Part shown: in pieces, positions 35,406 through 44,945 of the stretch | Numbering within the stretch: position 1 is the first letter of the stretch | Layout: the number at the start of each line of letters is the position of its first letter | Assembly: GCA_013360915.1 (NCBI GenBank) | Contig: JABWAT010000006.1 | Span: forward strand, 62,001-126,000 | Length of the DNA stretch: 64,000 nt | Reading direction: 5' to 3' | Source of the DNA: Bacteroidota bacterium | GTDB lineage: Bacteria > Bacteroidota > JABWAT01 | The notes under the pieces: generated by a model | What the model was told of the DNA's origin: nothing | Database searches by the model: none | Seen by the model: only the letters and a program-made list of their open reading frames with translations | Program-made: the position numbers and the translations under genes

Positions 35406-36008
35406 ATGAAATCCATTACAGTCATCGATTACGGAATCGGCAACATCCGGAGTGTACTGAACGCCCTGAATCATGTGGGTTATACGGTGACGTTTACCGC
35501 CGACCGGACTCTTATTTCCAGGGCAGACCGACTGCTGCTGCCCGGCGTGGGTGCTTTTCAGCCCGCCATGAAAAAACTGAACTCACTTGGTCTGACAGAC
35601 CTGATTCATGAGCATACGGCCGCCGGCCGCCCGCTGTTGGGAATCTGCCTGGGAATGCAGTTGCTTTGCAGCGGCAGCCATGAATTCGGCTGGTTTCCGG
35701 GTCTGGGATATTTTAATCTGGAAGTTACCAGTTTTACCGGTTGCCCCAAGGTCCCTCAGATGGGATGGAATACCCTTCATCCGGTTGATCCGCATCACCC
35801 GCTGTTCCGGAATGCTTTGCCGGGAGATTACGTTTACTTTGTACACAGTTATTATGCACCGGTCGGTGATGGCACGGCTGCCACGACCGATTACTACGGT
35901 GACTATTCATCGGTTCTGATCAAAGATCGGGTGGTTGGAATGCAATTCCATCCCGAAAAAAGTTCAACAACCGGACTGACGTTACTGAAAAATTTCGGAG
36001 ACTTATAA
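35406..36008 (+). CDS. hisH: Imidazole glycerol phosphate synthase, glutaminase subunit
   Basis: A 200-aa class I glutamine amidotransferase that feeds ammonia to HisF. The triad is Cys81 in GICLGMQLL, His182 and Glu184 in MQFHPEKSS. The family start SITVIDYGIGNIRSVLNAL begins at ATG 35406. It is first in a hisH-hisA-hisF-hisI group; the other histidine genes are not in the window. Confidence 0.95.
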   Translation: MKSITVIDYGIGNIRSVLNALNHVGYTVTFTADRTLISRADRLLLPGVGAFQPAMKKLNSLGLTDLIHEHTAAGRPLLGICLGMQLLCSGSHEFGWFPGLGYFNLEVTSFTGCPKVPQMGWNTLHPVDPHHPLFRNALPGDYVYFVHSYYAPVGDGTAATTDYYGDYSSVLIKDRVVGMQFHPEKSSTTGLTLLKNFGDL

Positions 36009-36011
36009 ATC

Positions 36012-36806
36012 ATGTTGGTAATACCGGCCATCGATATCAAGGGTGGCCAGTGCGTGCGGTTGCAGCAGGGACGGTTCGAAGATGAGACCGTCTATTTTTC
36101 TGATCCGGTAAAAACCGCGCAATTGTGGCGGATTGAAAACGCGAAAATTATTCATCTGGTTGATCTGGATGGTGCCCTGTCGGGGTCCCGTGAAAATTTA
36201 TCTGTTATTGAACAGATCGTGAAGGGAATTGACATTCCCGTTCAGGTCGGTGGAGGGATCCGGACTCTGGAAGATATCCGTTCTTACCTGTCCATCGGGG
36301 TTTGCCGCGTGATCATCGGAACGGCAGCTGTGAAAAATCCTGAACTCGTCAGGCAGGCTGTTTCCGAATTCGGAAAGCGGTGCGTGGTGGTTGGAATCGA
36401 TGCAAGTAATGGCAAAGTTGCCATTAAGGGATGGACAGAAACCTCGGCCCGTGATGCAGTCGACCTGGCCTGTGAAATGAAGTCGATGGGCCTGGAACGG
36501 GTCGTTTTTACCGACATTTCAAAGGACGGCATGCTGCAGGGACCCAATCTGGAAGCCACCAAAAACATGGCGGTGAAATCCGGACTGAAAGTCACAGCCA
36601 GCGGGGGAGTTTCCGGATTTAAAGATCTGATCGCACTGAAAGAACTGACTCCGTTCGGAGTCGACTCTGTCATTGTGGGCAAAGCCTTGTATGAAAACCG
36701 GTTTCCCTGCCAATCCCTCTGGCGGGAATGTGAAAAGGACCTGCATGTTGAACAGGAAATCAAGGTGTTCACCGAACACGATTTCAAACGCTGTTCCGGA
36801 AACTGA
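36012..36806 (+). CDS. hisA: ProFAR isomerase HisA
   Basis: A 264-aa (beta-alpha)8 barrel that isomerises the ProFAR intermediate to PRFAR. Asp8 in VIPAIDIKGGQCVRL and the second catalytic Asp in VVVGIDASNGK are present, with phosphate loops GGGIRTLEDI and ASGGVSGFKDL. The C-terminal 25 residues (EKDLHVEQEIKVFTEHDFKR) extend beyond the usual barrel end. It begins 3 bp after hisH and ends directly at hisF. Confidence 0.95.
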   Translation: MLVIPAIDIKGGQCVRLQQGRFEDETVYFSDPVKTAQLWRIENAKIIHLVDLDGALSGSRENLSVIEQIVKGIDIPVQVGGGIRTLEDIRSYLSIGVCRVIIGTAAVKNPELVRQAVSEFGKRCVVVGIDASNGKVAIKGWTETSARDAVDLACEMKSMGLERVVFTDISKDGMLQGPNLEATKNMAVKSGLKVTASGGVSGFKDLIALKELTPFGVDSVIVGKALYENRFPCQSLWRECEKDLHVEQEIKVFTEHDFKRCSGN

Positions 36807-37571
36807 ATGCTGACCCGTCGAATCATTCCCTGCCTTGATGTCCATGACGGCCGGGTGGTTAAAGGCATTCAGTTTGTGAATCTGGTCGATGCCGGAGACC
36901 CGGTTGAACAAGCCCGTGTTTACAATGCGGCGGGTGCCGATGAATTGGTTTTCCTCGATATCACCGCAACCAGCGACAATCGCCGAAGCATGTATTCGGT
37001 GATTGAAAAAACGGCTGCCGAGGTTTTTATACCGCTGACAGTGGGAGGCGGAATCCGCACGGTGGATGATATGAAAGCCATGCTGGATTCCGGCGCCGAT
37101 AAGGTCTCGGTCAATTCTTCAGCCATTGCCACCCCGGACCTGATTTCGGCAGGCGCTGAACGGTTCGGATCACAATGTGTGGTTCTCGCAATTGATGCCA
37201 GACGAACGGGTTCAGATTCCTGGGAAGTATACACACATGGCGGCCGGAAAGCCACTGGGCTGGATGCCGTTCAATGGGCGCTGGATGGTGTCAGACGGGG
37301 TGCCGGAGAGCTTTTAATCACTTCGATGGACCGCGATGGCAGTAAGTCGGGGTATGACAACGAACTGCTTGCCCGTATTTCCTCCCAGGTTCAGGTCCCG
37401 GTTATTGCCTCGGGCGGGGCAGGAAAACCCGACCATTTTTATGATGCATTTACCATTGGAAAAGCCGATGCTGCTTTGGCTGCCTCCTTGTTTCACTTCA
37501 GGGAACTGGAAATAGCCGATCTGAAAAACTGGTTGCACGACCGGGGCATCCCGGTAAGGAGGGTCGGTTGA
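36807..37571 (+). CDS. hisF: Imidazole glycerol phosphate synthase, cyclase subunit
   Basis: A 254-aa barrel partner of HisH making imidazole glycerol phosphate and AICAR. It starts [20 protein letters not shown] with catalytic Asp11 and has [21 protein letters not shown] with the second Asp near residue 130. Phosphate loops [10 protein letters not shown] and [10 protein letters not shown] are conserved. Its TGA overlaps the hisI TTG start. Confidence 0.96.
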   Translation: MLTRRIIPCLDVHDGRVVKGIQFVNLVDAGDPVEQARVYNAAGADELVFLDITATSDNRRSMYSVIEKTAAEVFIPLTVGGGIRTVDDMKAMLDSGADKVSVNSSAIATPDLISAGAERFGSQCVVLAIDARRTGSDSWEVYTHGGRKATGLDAVQWALDGVRRGAGELLITSMDRDGSKSGYDNELLARISSQVQVPVIASGGAGKPDHFYDAFTIGKADAALAASLFHFRELEIADLKNWLHDRGIPVRRVG

Positions 37572-37906
37572 ACTGGTCAGACTTTAAAAGAACTCCCGAT
37601 GGATTAATGCCGGTCATTGTGCAGGATTTTTCCACAAAGCAGGTTCTCATGATGGCCTGGATGAATGAATCAGCCTGGCAAAAGACGGTTTCAACCAGGG
37701 AAATGTGGTTCTGGTCCCGGTCACGTCAGGAGCTCTGGCACAAGGGAGCCACTTCGGGACATGTACAGAAGGTTATCAGGATATCGGTGGATTGTGACTC
37801 GGATGTCCTGCTGGCCGAAGTGGATCCTGCCGGAGGTATTGCCTGCCATACCGGCGCTGTCAGTTGTTTCTTTACAGAAGTATTAAATGCAGGAGACAGG
37901 GGATAG
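37568..37906 (+). CDS. hisI: Phosphoribosyl-AMP cyclohydrolase
   Basis: A 112-aa zinc enzyme opening the purine ring of PR-AMP; only the HisI domain is present, without a fused HisE. Motifs: [42 protein letters not shown] and [11 protein letters not shown] with metal-binding residues. A TTG start overlaps hisF (TTGA) behind AAGGAGGG. The last residues AGDRG and the stop are written by a repeat (GGAGACAGGGGATAGGAGAC), so the element downstream reaches into the gene. Confidence 0.93.
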   Translation: MNWSDFKRTPDGLMPVIVQDFSTKQVLMMAWMNESAWQKTVSTREMWFWSRSRQELWHKGATSGHVQKVIRISVDCDSDVLLAEVDPAGGIACHTGAVSCFFTEVLNAGDRG

Positions 37907-38231
37907 GAGACAGGAGTCAGGAGTCAGAATACGGAATTCAGAATTCAGAATTCAGAATTCAGAATTCAGAATTCAGAATTCAGAATACGGAATCTCACTC
38001 TCTTTGCCGGAGAGGGAAGGGGTAAGGGTCAATTGAATTTCAGCCGGAAAATCCCTTGTCCCTTCGATCAACTCGGGGTTCTGGTTTTTCCATCACCACT
38101 CAATAATTTTTTCTTGTCACTCGTCCCTGGAAAAACACCAACCCTTCCCCGACTTCATCGGGGTAAACTTTCACCTCAGGGTCCGGTTTTTTCCCATTAC
38201 CAATCACCCATCACCAATCACCAGAATTTTG
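37891..38231. repeat. Repeat-flanked element after hisI, without an intact gene
   Basis: The left part holds GGAGACAGG units (37892-37915) and then seven exact tandem copies of the 7-bp unit GAATTCA (37934-37982). The right part ends with ATTACCAATCACCCATCACC and a further CAATCACC (38200-38222). Inside lie CTTGTCACTCGTCC and CCCCGACTTCATCGGGG. The GAATTCA unit is the same as in the argJ-argB cassette. No four-helix-bundle frame remains. It fills the space between hisI and panD. Confidence 0.75.
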
Positions 38232-38235
38232 CAGA

Positions 38236-38625
38236 CTACCGGTCGAACGGCGAGTCAGGCAGCTCCATTCTTTCCAGCTCTTCGATGTAACGGACAAACC
38301 GGTTATGGCTGTCGACGAGGATGTTTTTTGGAGTCTGGGGTTGATCGGTCAGAGAAAAACCCATGATGATGAGTTCTTCGCCCCGTTTGATAAGGTGAGC
38401 GGCTGCACCATTCATGTGAATGGCGCCCGATCCCCGTTCACCCTTAATCACATAGGTTTCGAGGCGGGAACCCGAGGTGTTGCTGACGACCAGAACGCGC
38501 TCACCAGGCCACAAACCGGCTTTTTCGATCAGATCTTCATCGATGGTAATGCTGCCAACGTAAGCCAGATTGGCTTCGGTTACCACTGCTTTCTGGATTT
38601 TTGAGGTCAGGACCCAACGCAACAT
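38236..38625 (-). CDS. panD: Aspartate 1-decarboxylase
   Basis: A 129-aa pyruvoyl enzyme making beta-alanine for pantothenate. The self-cleavage site is YVGSITID. With ATG 38625 as start the cleaved pair is Gly24-Ser25, exactly as in the E. coli enzyme, which decides against the ATG two codons upstream. IHMNGAAAHLIKRGEELIIM is the conserved C-terminal region. panC lies about 20 kb away in the same window, so the pathway is dispersed. Confidence 0.95.
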   Translation of the reverse strand: MLRWVLTSKIQKAVVTEANLAYVGSITIDEDLIEKAGLWPGERVLVVSNTSGSRLETYVIKGERGSGAIHMNGAAAHLIKRGEELIIMGFSLTDQPQTPKNILVDSHNRFVRYIEELERMELPDSPFDR

Positions 38626-38675
38626 AGTCATATCATAAAAGTGGAAAAAAGATTCAGAAAATAAAAATCGGTTGG

Positions 38676-39944
38676 TTATTCGGTGGTTTTAACCCTCATG
38701 AGAAGCAGGGCTCCGGCGATGAACAGGATGGCCACCGATAGAATTCCGAATCGGGGATTGCCGGTAACCACGCCAATGAATCCCATCAGAACCGGTCCGA
38801 TAATGGCGGCAAATTTTCCAATCATGTTGAAAAAGCCATAATACTCAGCAGAGTGATACGGCGGAACCATCCGGCTGAAAAAGGACCGGCTGAGTGCCTG
38901 AATGCCTCCCTGAACCAACGCAACTGCAAAGGCAAGAATCATAAACTGACTGATGGCGATATCACCCACCATCAGCGGGGATGCCGTCATGACGGAGGCC
39001 CCCACCGACACACCGATGTACACCACAATACAGACCATGATCATGGGTCGTGGTCCCAGTTTCTGACCCAGCCAGCCGAACAACAGGGCAAAGGGGAAAC
39101 CGACAAACTGAACAATCAGCAGGGAGGTGATCAGATCGGAATTACCGATTCCGATGGATTTTCCAAAGTCGACCGCCATGGAAATGACCGTATCAACTCC
39201 GTCGATGTAAAGCCAATAGGCGAGAAGAAAAAGCGCCATGTTCCGGTTACGGATCATGGATTTCAGCGTTACGAGGTACTCATGGAAACCGGCGCGCAGG
39301 ACGATTTTCCGGGAGGCAACTGACAGGTCGAAAGGTTCAGGTACCCGTAAAATCAGCGGCAGAGTAAAGGCAATCCACCAGACAGCCACCATCAGAAACG
39401 ACCATTGCACGGCTTCGGCCGGACCGGCCAGTCCGAACCAGGCGGGTTGCTGAACCATCAGGACATTGACCAGAAAGAGCAGTCCGCCACCCGCATACCC
39501 GAGGGCATAACCAAAGCTGGAAATCCGGTCGACATTGCCCGGCGTGCTGACGTTCAGCAGCAAGGCATCATAAAACACATTGGCACTGAGGAAACAGACG
39601 GTGCTCAGGGTGTAAACGGCGGCTGCAGCAGGCCAATCCCCGGCAGGAATAAAATGAAGAGCACCGGTGAGTAACGCGCCAACCATGGCAAAAAAGGCAA
39701 GAAATTCCTTCCTGCGACCACTCATATCGGCCAGCGATCCCAGGACGGGTGAAAAAACGGCAACCATCAGACCAGCGGCTGAAATGGAAAGGCCCAGCCA
39801 GAAAGTGGATGTTTCGGCGGGGGAGTTCCGGCTCCAGTAATCCTTAAAAAAAATAGGAAAGAATCCGGCAATCACGGTGGTGGCAAAGGCGCTGTTGGCC
39901 CAGTCGTACAATGCCCAGCTGATGGCCCCTTTTTTAGAGGACAT
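38676..39944 (-). CDS. MFS transporter, UMF1/Atg22-like
   Basis: A 422-aa inner-membrane protein with about twelve helices. The family start SWALYDWANSAFATTVIAGFF is diagnostic of the UMF1 group of the major facilitator superfamily. The loop GSLADMSGRRKEFLAF carries the MFS motif between helices 2 and 3. Substrate unknown; Atg22 relatives export amino acids. It overlaps the phosphatase gene by 11 bp. Confidence 0.88.
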   Translation of the reverse strand: MSSKKGAISWALYDWANSAFATTVIAGFFPIFFKDYWSRNSPAETSTFWLGLSISAAGLMVAVFSPVLGSLADMSGRRKEFLAFFAMVGALLTGALHFIPAGDWPAAAAVYTLSTVCFLSANVFYDALLLNVSTPGNVDRISSFGYALGYAGGGLLFLVNVLMVQQPAWFGLAGPAEAVQWSFLMVAVWWIAFTLPLILRVPEPFDLSVASRKIVLRAGFHEYLVTLKSMIRNRNMALFLLAYWLYIDGVDTVISMAVDFGKSIGIGNSDLITSLLIVQFVGFPFALLFGWLGQKLGPRPMIMVCIVVYIGVSVGASVMTASPLMVGDIAISQFMILAFAVALVQGGIQALSRSFFSRMVPPYHSAEYYGFFNMIGKFAAIIGPVLMGFIGVVTGNPRFGILSVAILFIAGALLLMRVKTTE

Positions 39945-40644
39945 CGAATGACTCGCAGTAGTCGGTCTGGAACAGTTTGCGTGAGGGGAGCTGAATGGCG
40001 GTCAGGATACCCATGTCACGGGCGAATTTCGGAGTTTTGTAAACGCAGCCGGTGTCGATGAGGATCAGTTTGTCTGTCAGGATGGCCTGATCATGGGGGG
40101 TGTGACCGCAAACCATGGTTTTTTCCCACTTCAGCTTGCGGGCGCGCAGGTGAGATCGACTCCAGATAAAGTCCTCAAATCGTCGGTTTCTGATGGAATC
40201 GGCCAATGATTGATCGGGATTGGCGCCAGCATGAACAAATAAAAAGCCGGGTGTATCGATGTAATAAAGGGTGTTTTTAAGAAATGACAGGTGAGAATCG
40301 GGTAACCGAAGGCTGCCCAGCGTGGTGGCACCATAACTCATCAGGGTTTCTTTGGCACCGTTCATCAGCCAGTTGGTCACATTGCCGGTTTCCATGGCGT
40401 GCAGCATCATGTCTTCATGATTTCCGCGCAGGAAGTAGCAGGTCTGGCGGCCAGAAAGGTCAATCAGGTAGTCAATCACTCCGCGTGAATCGGGGCCCCG
40501 ATCCACATAATCTCCCAGAAAAATCAGGACTGACTGATCATTCAACGGCAATTGACCAATCAGAGCCTTCAGGGTATCACTGCATCCATGGATATCTCCG
40601 ATGGCATAGGTATTATCTGCAGGGAGGGAAGACAGACTAAGCAT
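39934..40644 (-). CDS. Serine/threonine-type metallophosphatase (PrpA/ApaH-like)
   Basis: A 236-aa calcineurin-like phosphoesterase. The metal and phosphate motifs are YAIGDIHGCSDTL (about 13-25), LGDYVDRGPDSRG (about 43-55), LRGNHEDMML (about 73-82) and VCGHTPHDQ. The pattern fits bacterial PPP-family protein phosphatases and diadenosine tetraphosphatases; the exact substrate is not decidable. It starts inside the nusB stop (TAATG). Confidence 0.88.
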   Translation of the reverse strand: MLSLSSLPADNTYAIGDIHGCSDTLKALIGQLPLNDQSVLIFLGDYVDRGPDSRGVIDYLIDLSGRQTCYFLRGNHEDMMLHAMETGNVTNWLMNGAKETLMSYGATTLGSLRLPDSHLSFLKNTLYYIDTPGFLFVHAGANPDQSLADSIRNRRFEDFIWSRSHLRARKLKWEKTMVCGHTPHDQAILTDKLILIDTGCVYKTPKFARDMGILTAIQLPSRKLFQTDYCESFDVL

Positions 40645-41108
40645 TACGAATTGACGAGACCCCGTCCGGTTTTATTGATACGGCCTTCGGTCACCAGATC
40701 ATTTCTGATAGCATCCAGTATGCCATTGACGAACAGTCCGCTTTTTTCGGTGCTGTATTCTTTGGCAATTTCGATCATTTCATTGATGGTTACCTTGGGA
40801 GGAATATCGGGGAAGAACAGAAACTCGGCGATCCCCATCTGGATCAGAATCCGGTCGATAACGGCCACCCGTTCACGGTCCCAGTTTTTCAGATGCGATT
40901 CAAGCAGGGCCGTGACTTCTGACGGGTCTCCGATCAGACGGTTGAGCATCCGGGAGGCATAGGTGTATTCGGGGGAGTCGTCTTCCACTTCGGGCAGAAT
41001 GGTGGAGCGAAGGTGGGCGATCGGGTCACCCGACATTTCATTGGCATAGAGCGCCTGCATGACTTTGGCCCTGAGTTCCCGCCGGCTCATTGAAGGTTTT
41101 TTTTCCAT
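40644..41108 (-). CDS. nusB: Transcription antitermination factor NusB
   Basis: A 154-aa helical protein that with NusE binds boxA RNA in rRNA transcription. SRRELRAKVMQALYANEMSG is the typical start, and PPKVTINEMIEIAKEYSTEKSGLFVNGILDAI the typical C-terminal half. A TAACTTTG element (41114-41121, minus strand) lies directly before the ATG and fits the Bacteroidota -7 consensus, which would imply an almost leaderless transcript. Confidence 0.94.
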   Translation of the reverse strand: MEKKPSMSRRELRAKVMQALYANEMSGDPIAHLRSTILPEVEDDSPEYTYASRMLNRLIGDPSEVTALLESHLKNWDRERVAVIDRILIQMGIAEFLFFPDIPPKVTINEMIEIAKEYSTEKSGLFVNGILDAIRNDLVTEGRINKTGRGLVNS

Positions 41109-41113
41109 GGGTG

Positions 41114-41121
41114 CAAAGTTA
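41114..41121 (-). promoter_or_regulatory. Candidate -7 element of nusB
   Basis: On the minus strand TAACTTTG matches TAnnTTTG and ends about 6 bp before the nusB start codon. The expected TTTG box 20 bp upstream is only ATTT, so support is moderate. Confidence 0.4.
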
Positions 41122-41130
41122 AAGGATACA

Positions 41131-41156
41131 ACGCCCGGATAAAATGGTCCGGGCGT
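41131..41156 (-). terminator. Hairpin after the leucine dehydrogenase gene
   Basis: ACGCCCGGA and TCCGGGCGT form a 9-bp perfect stem with an 8-nt loop, 13 bp after the dehydrogenase stop. The minus-strand tail is weakly T-rich (TTGTATCCTTT); the plus side is T-rich although no plus gene ends here. Confidence 0.5.
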
Positions 41157-41168
41157 TTCGTTTTATTT

Positions 41169-42284
41169 TCAGTGGTGGCGTCCCATTTCGCCAAGACGGC
41201 CTGAAAATTCACTTCGGCTGGCGTAAATGCCCTTCACACGGCCAATCAGCTCAAGGCGTTTTTCGGCGTAGAGATTGGCTGCTTCGTATGTTGGGATCTT
41301 GTTTTCGCGGGCAATGTTGTAAATCTTCAGCATCAGGTCATAAATACCCTCCGCCTGGGTGAGTGCCCGTTCCTGGTTGTATCCTTCCAGTTCGTTGGCC
41401 ACGTTGATCAGTCCGCCTGCATTGATCACAAAGTCGGGTGCATAAAGAATTCCGCGGCGGATCAGTTCATGTCCGTGCTTTTCTTCATCGGCCAGCTGAT
41501 TGTTGGCTGCACCGGCAATGATCTTTGCTTTCAGCCGTGGGATGGTGTCGTCATTTACCGTTGCACCCAGTGCGCAGGGTGAATACACATCGACCGGCAG
41601 GTCATAGATTTCGTCGGTGGTCACAGCAATGGCACCATGATCACGAACAGCCTTACCTACCCGTTCTTCGTCGATATCGGTCACATAGACCTTGCAACCT
41701 TCCTTTTTCAGGTGTCCGATCAGATAGTATCCCACATGTCCGGCACCCTGAACCGCGACCGATTTTCCGGCGAGCACATCGGTTCCGTACAAATCGCGGA
41801 CGGTGGCTTTCAGGCCCATAAACACGCCAAGGGCGGTTACTGGTGAAGGATCACCGCTTCCGCCCAGATTGCGAGAGATTCCGGTAACATATTTCGTTTC
41901 CATCCGCACCCATTCCATGTCACGGGTTTCGGTTCCAACGTCTTCTGCGGTGATATAGCGACCGGCCAGTCCTTCTACAAACCTTCCAAAATTGCGGAAC
42001 AGGGCTTCATTCTTGTCGGTTTTCGGATTTCCGATAATGACTGCTTTTCCTCCGCCCAGATTCAGGCCGGCAGCGGCGGCTTTGTAAGTCATTCCGCGGG
42101 AAAGTCTCAGCACATCGTTCAGGGCAGCGGCATCGTTTTCATATTTCCACATCCGGGTTCCCCCGAGAGCAGGTCCGAGTGTGGTGTTGTGAATGGCAAT
42201 AATGGCCTTCAGTCCGGTGCGGGTATCCGAACAGAAAACAACCTGTTCGTGGTCCCTTTGCGACATCAGTTCAAATACATTCAT
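41169..42284 (-). CDS. Leucine dehydrogenase (Glu/Leu/Phe/Val dehydrogenase family)
   Basis: A 371-aa NAD-dependent amino-acid dehydrogenase interconverting branched-chain amino acids and keto acids. The active site has Lys68 ([20 protein letters not shown]) and Lys80, the same positions as in Bacillus leucine dehydrogenase. The NAD fold is [17 protein letters not shown], and the length fits the short leucine dehydrogenase class. Phenylalanine or valine dehydrogenase activity cannot be excluded. It stands alone upstream of nusB on the same strand. Confidence 0.88.
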   Translation of the reverse strand: MNVFELMSQRDHEQVVFCSDTRTGLKAIIAIHNTTLGPALGGTRMWKYENDAAALNDVLRLSRGMTYKAAAAGLNLGGGKAVIIGNPKTDKNEALFRNFGRFVEGLAGRYITAEDVGTETRDMEWVRMETKYVTGISRNLGGSGDPSPVTALGVFMGLKATVRDLYGTDVLAGKSVAVQGAGHVGYYLIGHLKKEGCKVYVTDIDEERVGKAVRDHGAIAVTTDEIYDLPVDVYSPCALGATVNDDTIPRLKAKIIAGAANNQLADEEKHGHELIRRGILYAPDFVINAGGLINVANELEGYNQERALTQAEGIYDLMLKIYNIARENKIPTYEAANLYAEKRLELIGRVKGIYASRSEFSGRLGEMGRHH

Positions 42285-42319
42285 GGTGATGGGTTCTCCT
42301 TTTCTGGGTCAGTCATGGT

Positions 42320-43108
42320 TTATGGATCTGCCGGATCCGGAATCAGGTCAATCCGGATACCGGCAAGGGTTGATTCAATGTGGGTGTTCACCTGAAAGGC
42401 ATCCCGGATGACAGAGGGAGTCAGGGTGTCGGCAACCGTTCCGAAGCGGAACGGCCGGCCACAGACCAGAACAAGAATGTGGCTGCTGAACCGGGCCGCC
42501 AGGTTCAGGTCATGACAGGCAGTGACAATGGTCCGGCCACTGTGGGTCTGTAATTTTTTCAGCAACTGGTAGACATCAATCTGATGCCGGATGTCGAGGT
42601 GAGCCGTTGGTTCATCCAGAAGAATGGTTTCCGATTGTTGGGCAAGGGCCCGGGCTATCCAGACACGTTGTTGTTCCCCGCCGGAAAGCTGATCGACAGG
42701 CAATGGTTTCAAATGATGGATATCGGCCAGATTCATGGCTTCATCCATGGCCTGAAGGTCCGCGGCTGTCTGCTGACCCCACCAGTTCAGATAGGGTGCA
42801 CGTCCGGTGGCAACCAGTTCGGTCACCGTCATGGTGAAAAGCAACGGGTGTTGCTGGGGAACATAAGCGATATGGGTGGCGCGTTCTTCCGGGCGCATGG
42901 TATGGAAAGAACGATCGTGATACCAGATGGATCCCATTGCGGGCGGATGGATACCAGCCAGCAATTTCAGTAACGTGGATTTGCCGCTTCCATTGGGTCC
43001 GATCACCGACACAAAAGAACCGGGTTCGATGGAAAAATTCAGCGCATCCAGTGTCAGAAACTGGTGATCAGGGTACCGGAAACTGACATGGTCCAGGCGG
43101 AAACTCAT
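42320..43108 (-). CDS. btuD: ABC transporter ATP-binding protein, cobalamin/iron-chelate type
   Basis: A 262-aa ATPase of the FecCD/BtuCD importer class. Walker A is GPNGSGKS (37-44), signature QLSGGEQQRVWIARAL, and Walker B ILLDEPTAHLD. It starts within the permease stop (TGATG). The symbol follows from the cluster type; heme or siderophore import is equally compatible with the sequence. Confidence 0.88.
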   Translation of the reverse strand: MSFRLDHVSFRYPDHQFLTLDALNFSIEPGSFVSVIGPNGSGKSTLLKLLAGIHPPAMGSIWYHDRSFHTMRPEERATHIAYVPQQHPLLFTMTVTELVATGRAPYLNWWGQQTAADLQAMDEAMNLADIHHLKPLPVDQLSGGEQQRVWIARALAQQSETILLDEPTAHLDIRHQIDVYQLLKKLQTHSGRTIVTACHDLNLAARFSSHILVLVCGRPFRFGTVADTLTPSVIRDAFQVNTHIESTLAGIRIDLIPDPADP

Positions 43109-44097
43109 CAGGTTTTTTTAATCAGAAGATAGATAAAATAGGGTGCACCAATCAGGGCCGTGATGGCTCCGACCGGTAATTCGGACGGATAGAGGAGACT
43201 TCTGGCTATCCAATCGGACAGAATCAGAAAAATGGCACCGGCCAGAAAGGAAACCGGAATCAGATACCGGTGATCGTTGCCATAAAATATCCGCAGGATG
43301 TGCGGAACCACCAGTCCGGTGAAGCCAATGATTCCGCTGGTTGCCACACACAGTCCGGTCATGGCCGAAACGCAAAGATAGGCCACCCTTTTCAGCCGTT
43401 CAACGGGTACACCCGACTGACGGGCCACGGCTTCTCCGGTGAGCAACAGGTTAAATGACCAGGCATACCGGATCAGCACAGCCAGTAAAAACAGGATAAC
43501 GGGAAACAAGGGCCAGACCAGCTGCGGATCGGAAAGACTCAGATTTCCCATCAGCCAGGTGATGGCGATTCGGAGACTGTCGCCGGTCAGATGCAGGGCC
43601 AGAAAAATAACAGCAGACAGAAGGGCCGACATCATGACCCCACCCAAAAGCAACCGGCCGGTATCGAGCACACCAAAGCGGTAGCCAATTCTGAATACCA
43701 CCGCACTGACGATTACGGCACCCAGAAAAGCGCCCCCAGCCTGAATGAAATACAGATGAACACCCAGCAGAAGGGGAAGAATAGCACCCAGTGAAGCGCC
43801 TGAACTGATGCCCAGAATGTAAGGTTCTGCCAAAGGATTTCTGAGCATGAGTTGCAGAATTAACCCCGACACGGCAAGTGCCCCGCCGGTCATTCCTGCC
43901 GCAATCAGCCGTGGCAGTCTGAATTCGGTCCAGATCAGTCCCAATGACTCGGGTTCACCGGTCCGGAACCAGGAAATCCATTCAGTAAGAGAAGCTGATC
44001 CCGGTTGGATCAGGACGGAAGCGAGAGAGAGGATGATCAGAGCCACCATCCAGCCGGTTAAATGAGCAGCAAACCGGAGAGGATGAAAAGTGGTCAC
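43108..44097 (-). CDS. btuC: ABC transporter permease, FecCD/BtuC family
   Basis: A 329-aa inner-membrane permease with about ten helices. The family motifs NPLAEPYILGISSGASLGAI and GFTGLVVPHILRIFYGNDHR are clear, the latter containing the coupling helix for the ATPase. It overlaps the binding-protein gene as ATGA. Confidence 0.92.
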   Translation of the reverse strand: MTTFHPLRFAAHLTGWMVALIILSLASVLIQPGSASLTEWISWFRTGEPESLGLIWTEFRLPRLIAAGMTGGALAVSGLILQLMLRNPLAEPYILGISSGASLGAILPLLLGVHLYFIQAGGAFLGAVIVSAVVFRIGYRFGVLDTGRLLLGGVMMSALLSAVIFLALHLTGDSLRIAITWLMGNLSLSDPQLVWPLFPVILFLLAVLIRYAWSFNLLLTGEAVARQSGVPVERLKRVAYLCVSAMTGLCVATSGIIGFTGLVVPHILRIFYGNDHRYLIPVSFLAGAIFLILSDWIARSLLYPSELPVGAITALIGAPYFIYLLIKKT

Positions 44098-44945
44098 AGC
44101 CTGACCTGCCGGCGGATGTCTGCGATGACCGTGGCCAGCCTGGGACCGGGACGGTAAAAGGAATCAGCATCCACACGGATCACCGGGCGGTTCAACTGTA
44201 GAATGGATTCCGGCAAATGAGGATCGGGCATGGTGGTTGACCCGGTAGGAATCAGGATGTAATCGGGCGGATTCAGAATCAGACTTTCCGGGTTGATCAC
44301 AGGATACCGGACCGCAAGTCCGGCTGAATGGTTCTTCAGACCGGAAAGCATCAGGACATCATCCAGATAAGAACCGGAAGAAACCGACATAAGCGGGTCG
44401 GTGCCAATGACCACAAAGGCCGTGGGTGGCTGTACCCGATCGGGTTGTTTGCCAATGATTGAGATCATGGAAGCAATCAGCGAATCGGCCTCACGGACAT
44501 GTCCGGTCAGATATCCCAATCTGGAAATGCCGTCATACAGGCTGACGATGGAAACCGGGTGCGTGGTGTAGAAGGGAACTCCAGCATTGCCAAGACGGTC
44601 AGCCAGCTGTCTGGGGTTTCCGTCTGCAGTGGCAACGACCAAGTCGGGGGTCAGAAGCAACAATTGTTCTGCAGAGGGGGTGGTCAGACCGCCGATGGTG
44701 GGCAGTGAATCAGCTCCGGCCGGGAAATTGCAGAAATCAGTGACTCCAACAACCTGCTTACCGGCACCAATGGCAAACAGAATTTCTGTGATACTGGGTG
44801 CCATCGATACAATCCGCTTTGCAGGAATGGTCACCTGAAGGGTTCTTCCCACCTCGTCGGTGATCGTTTCTCCGGTTTGTGGGGCGGGTTTAGAACAGCC
44901 GGCAACCAGCAAACCCATCAGGAAAATCCGTAAACTCAGTTCCAT
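44094..44945 (-). CDS. btuF: Substrate-binding lipoprotein of the cobalamin/iron-type ABC system
   Basis: A 283-aa class III periplasmic-binding protein with lipoprotein signal MELSLRIFLMGLLVAGC (lipid Cys17). Motifs KRIVSMAPSITEILFAIGAG and GVTDFCNFPAGAD are typical of BtuF/HutB-like proteins that bind corrinoids or heme. It delivers substrate to the permease encoded next. ATG 44945 is chosen; it overlaps the receptor gene by 10 bp. Cobalamin is the most likely substrate but not proven. Confidence 0.87.
   Translation of the reverse strand: MELSLRIFLMGLLVAGCSKPAPQTGETITDEVGRTLQVTIPAKRIVSMAPSITEILFAIGAGKQVVGVTDFCNFPAGADSLPTIGGLTTPSAEQLLLLTPDLVVATADGNPRQLADRLGNAGVPFYTTHPVSIVSLYDGISRLGYLTGHVREADSLIASMISIIGKQPDRVQPPTAFVVIGTDPLMSVSSGSYLDDVLMLSGLKNHSAGLAVRYPVINPESLILNPPDYILIPTGSTTMPDPHLPESILQLNRPVIRVDADSFYRPGPRLATVIADIRRQVRL

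Noticed and set aside
37934-37982. CRISPR-like array
   Set aside because: The 7-bp units are directly adjacent without spacers, so it is a simple tandem repeat; no cas gene is present.
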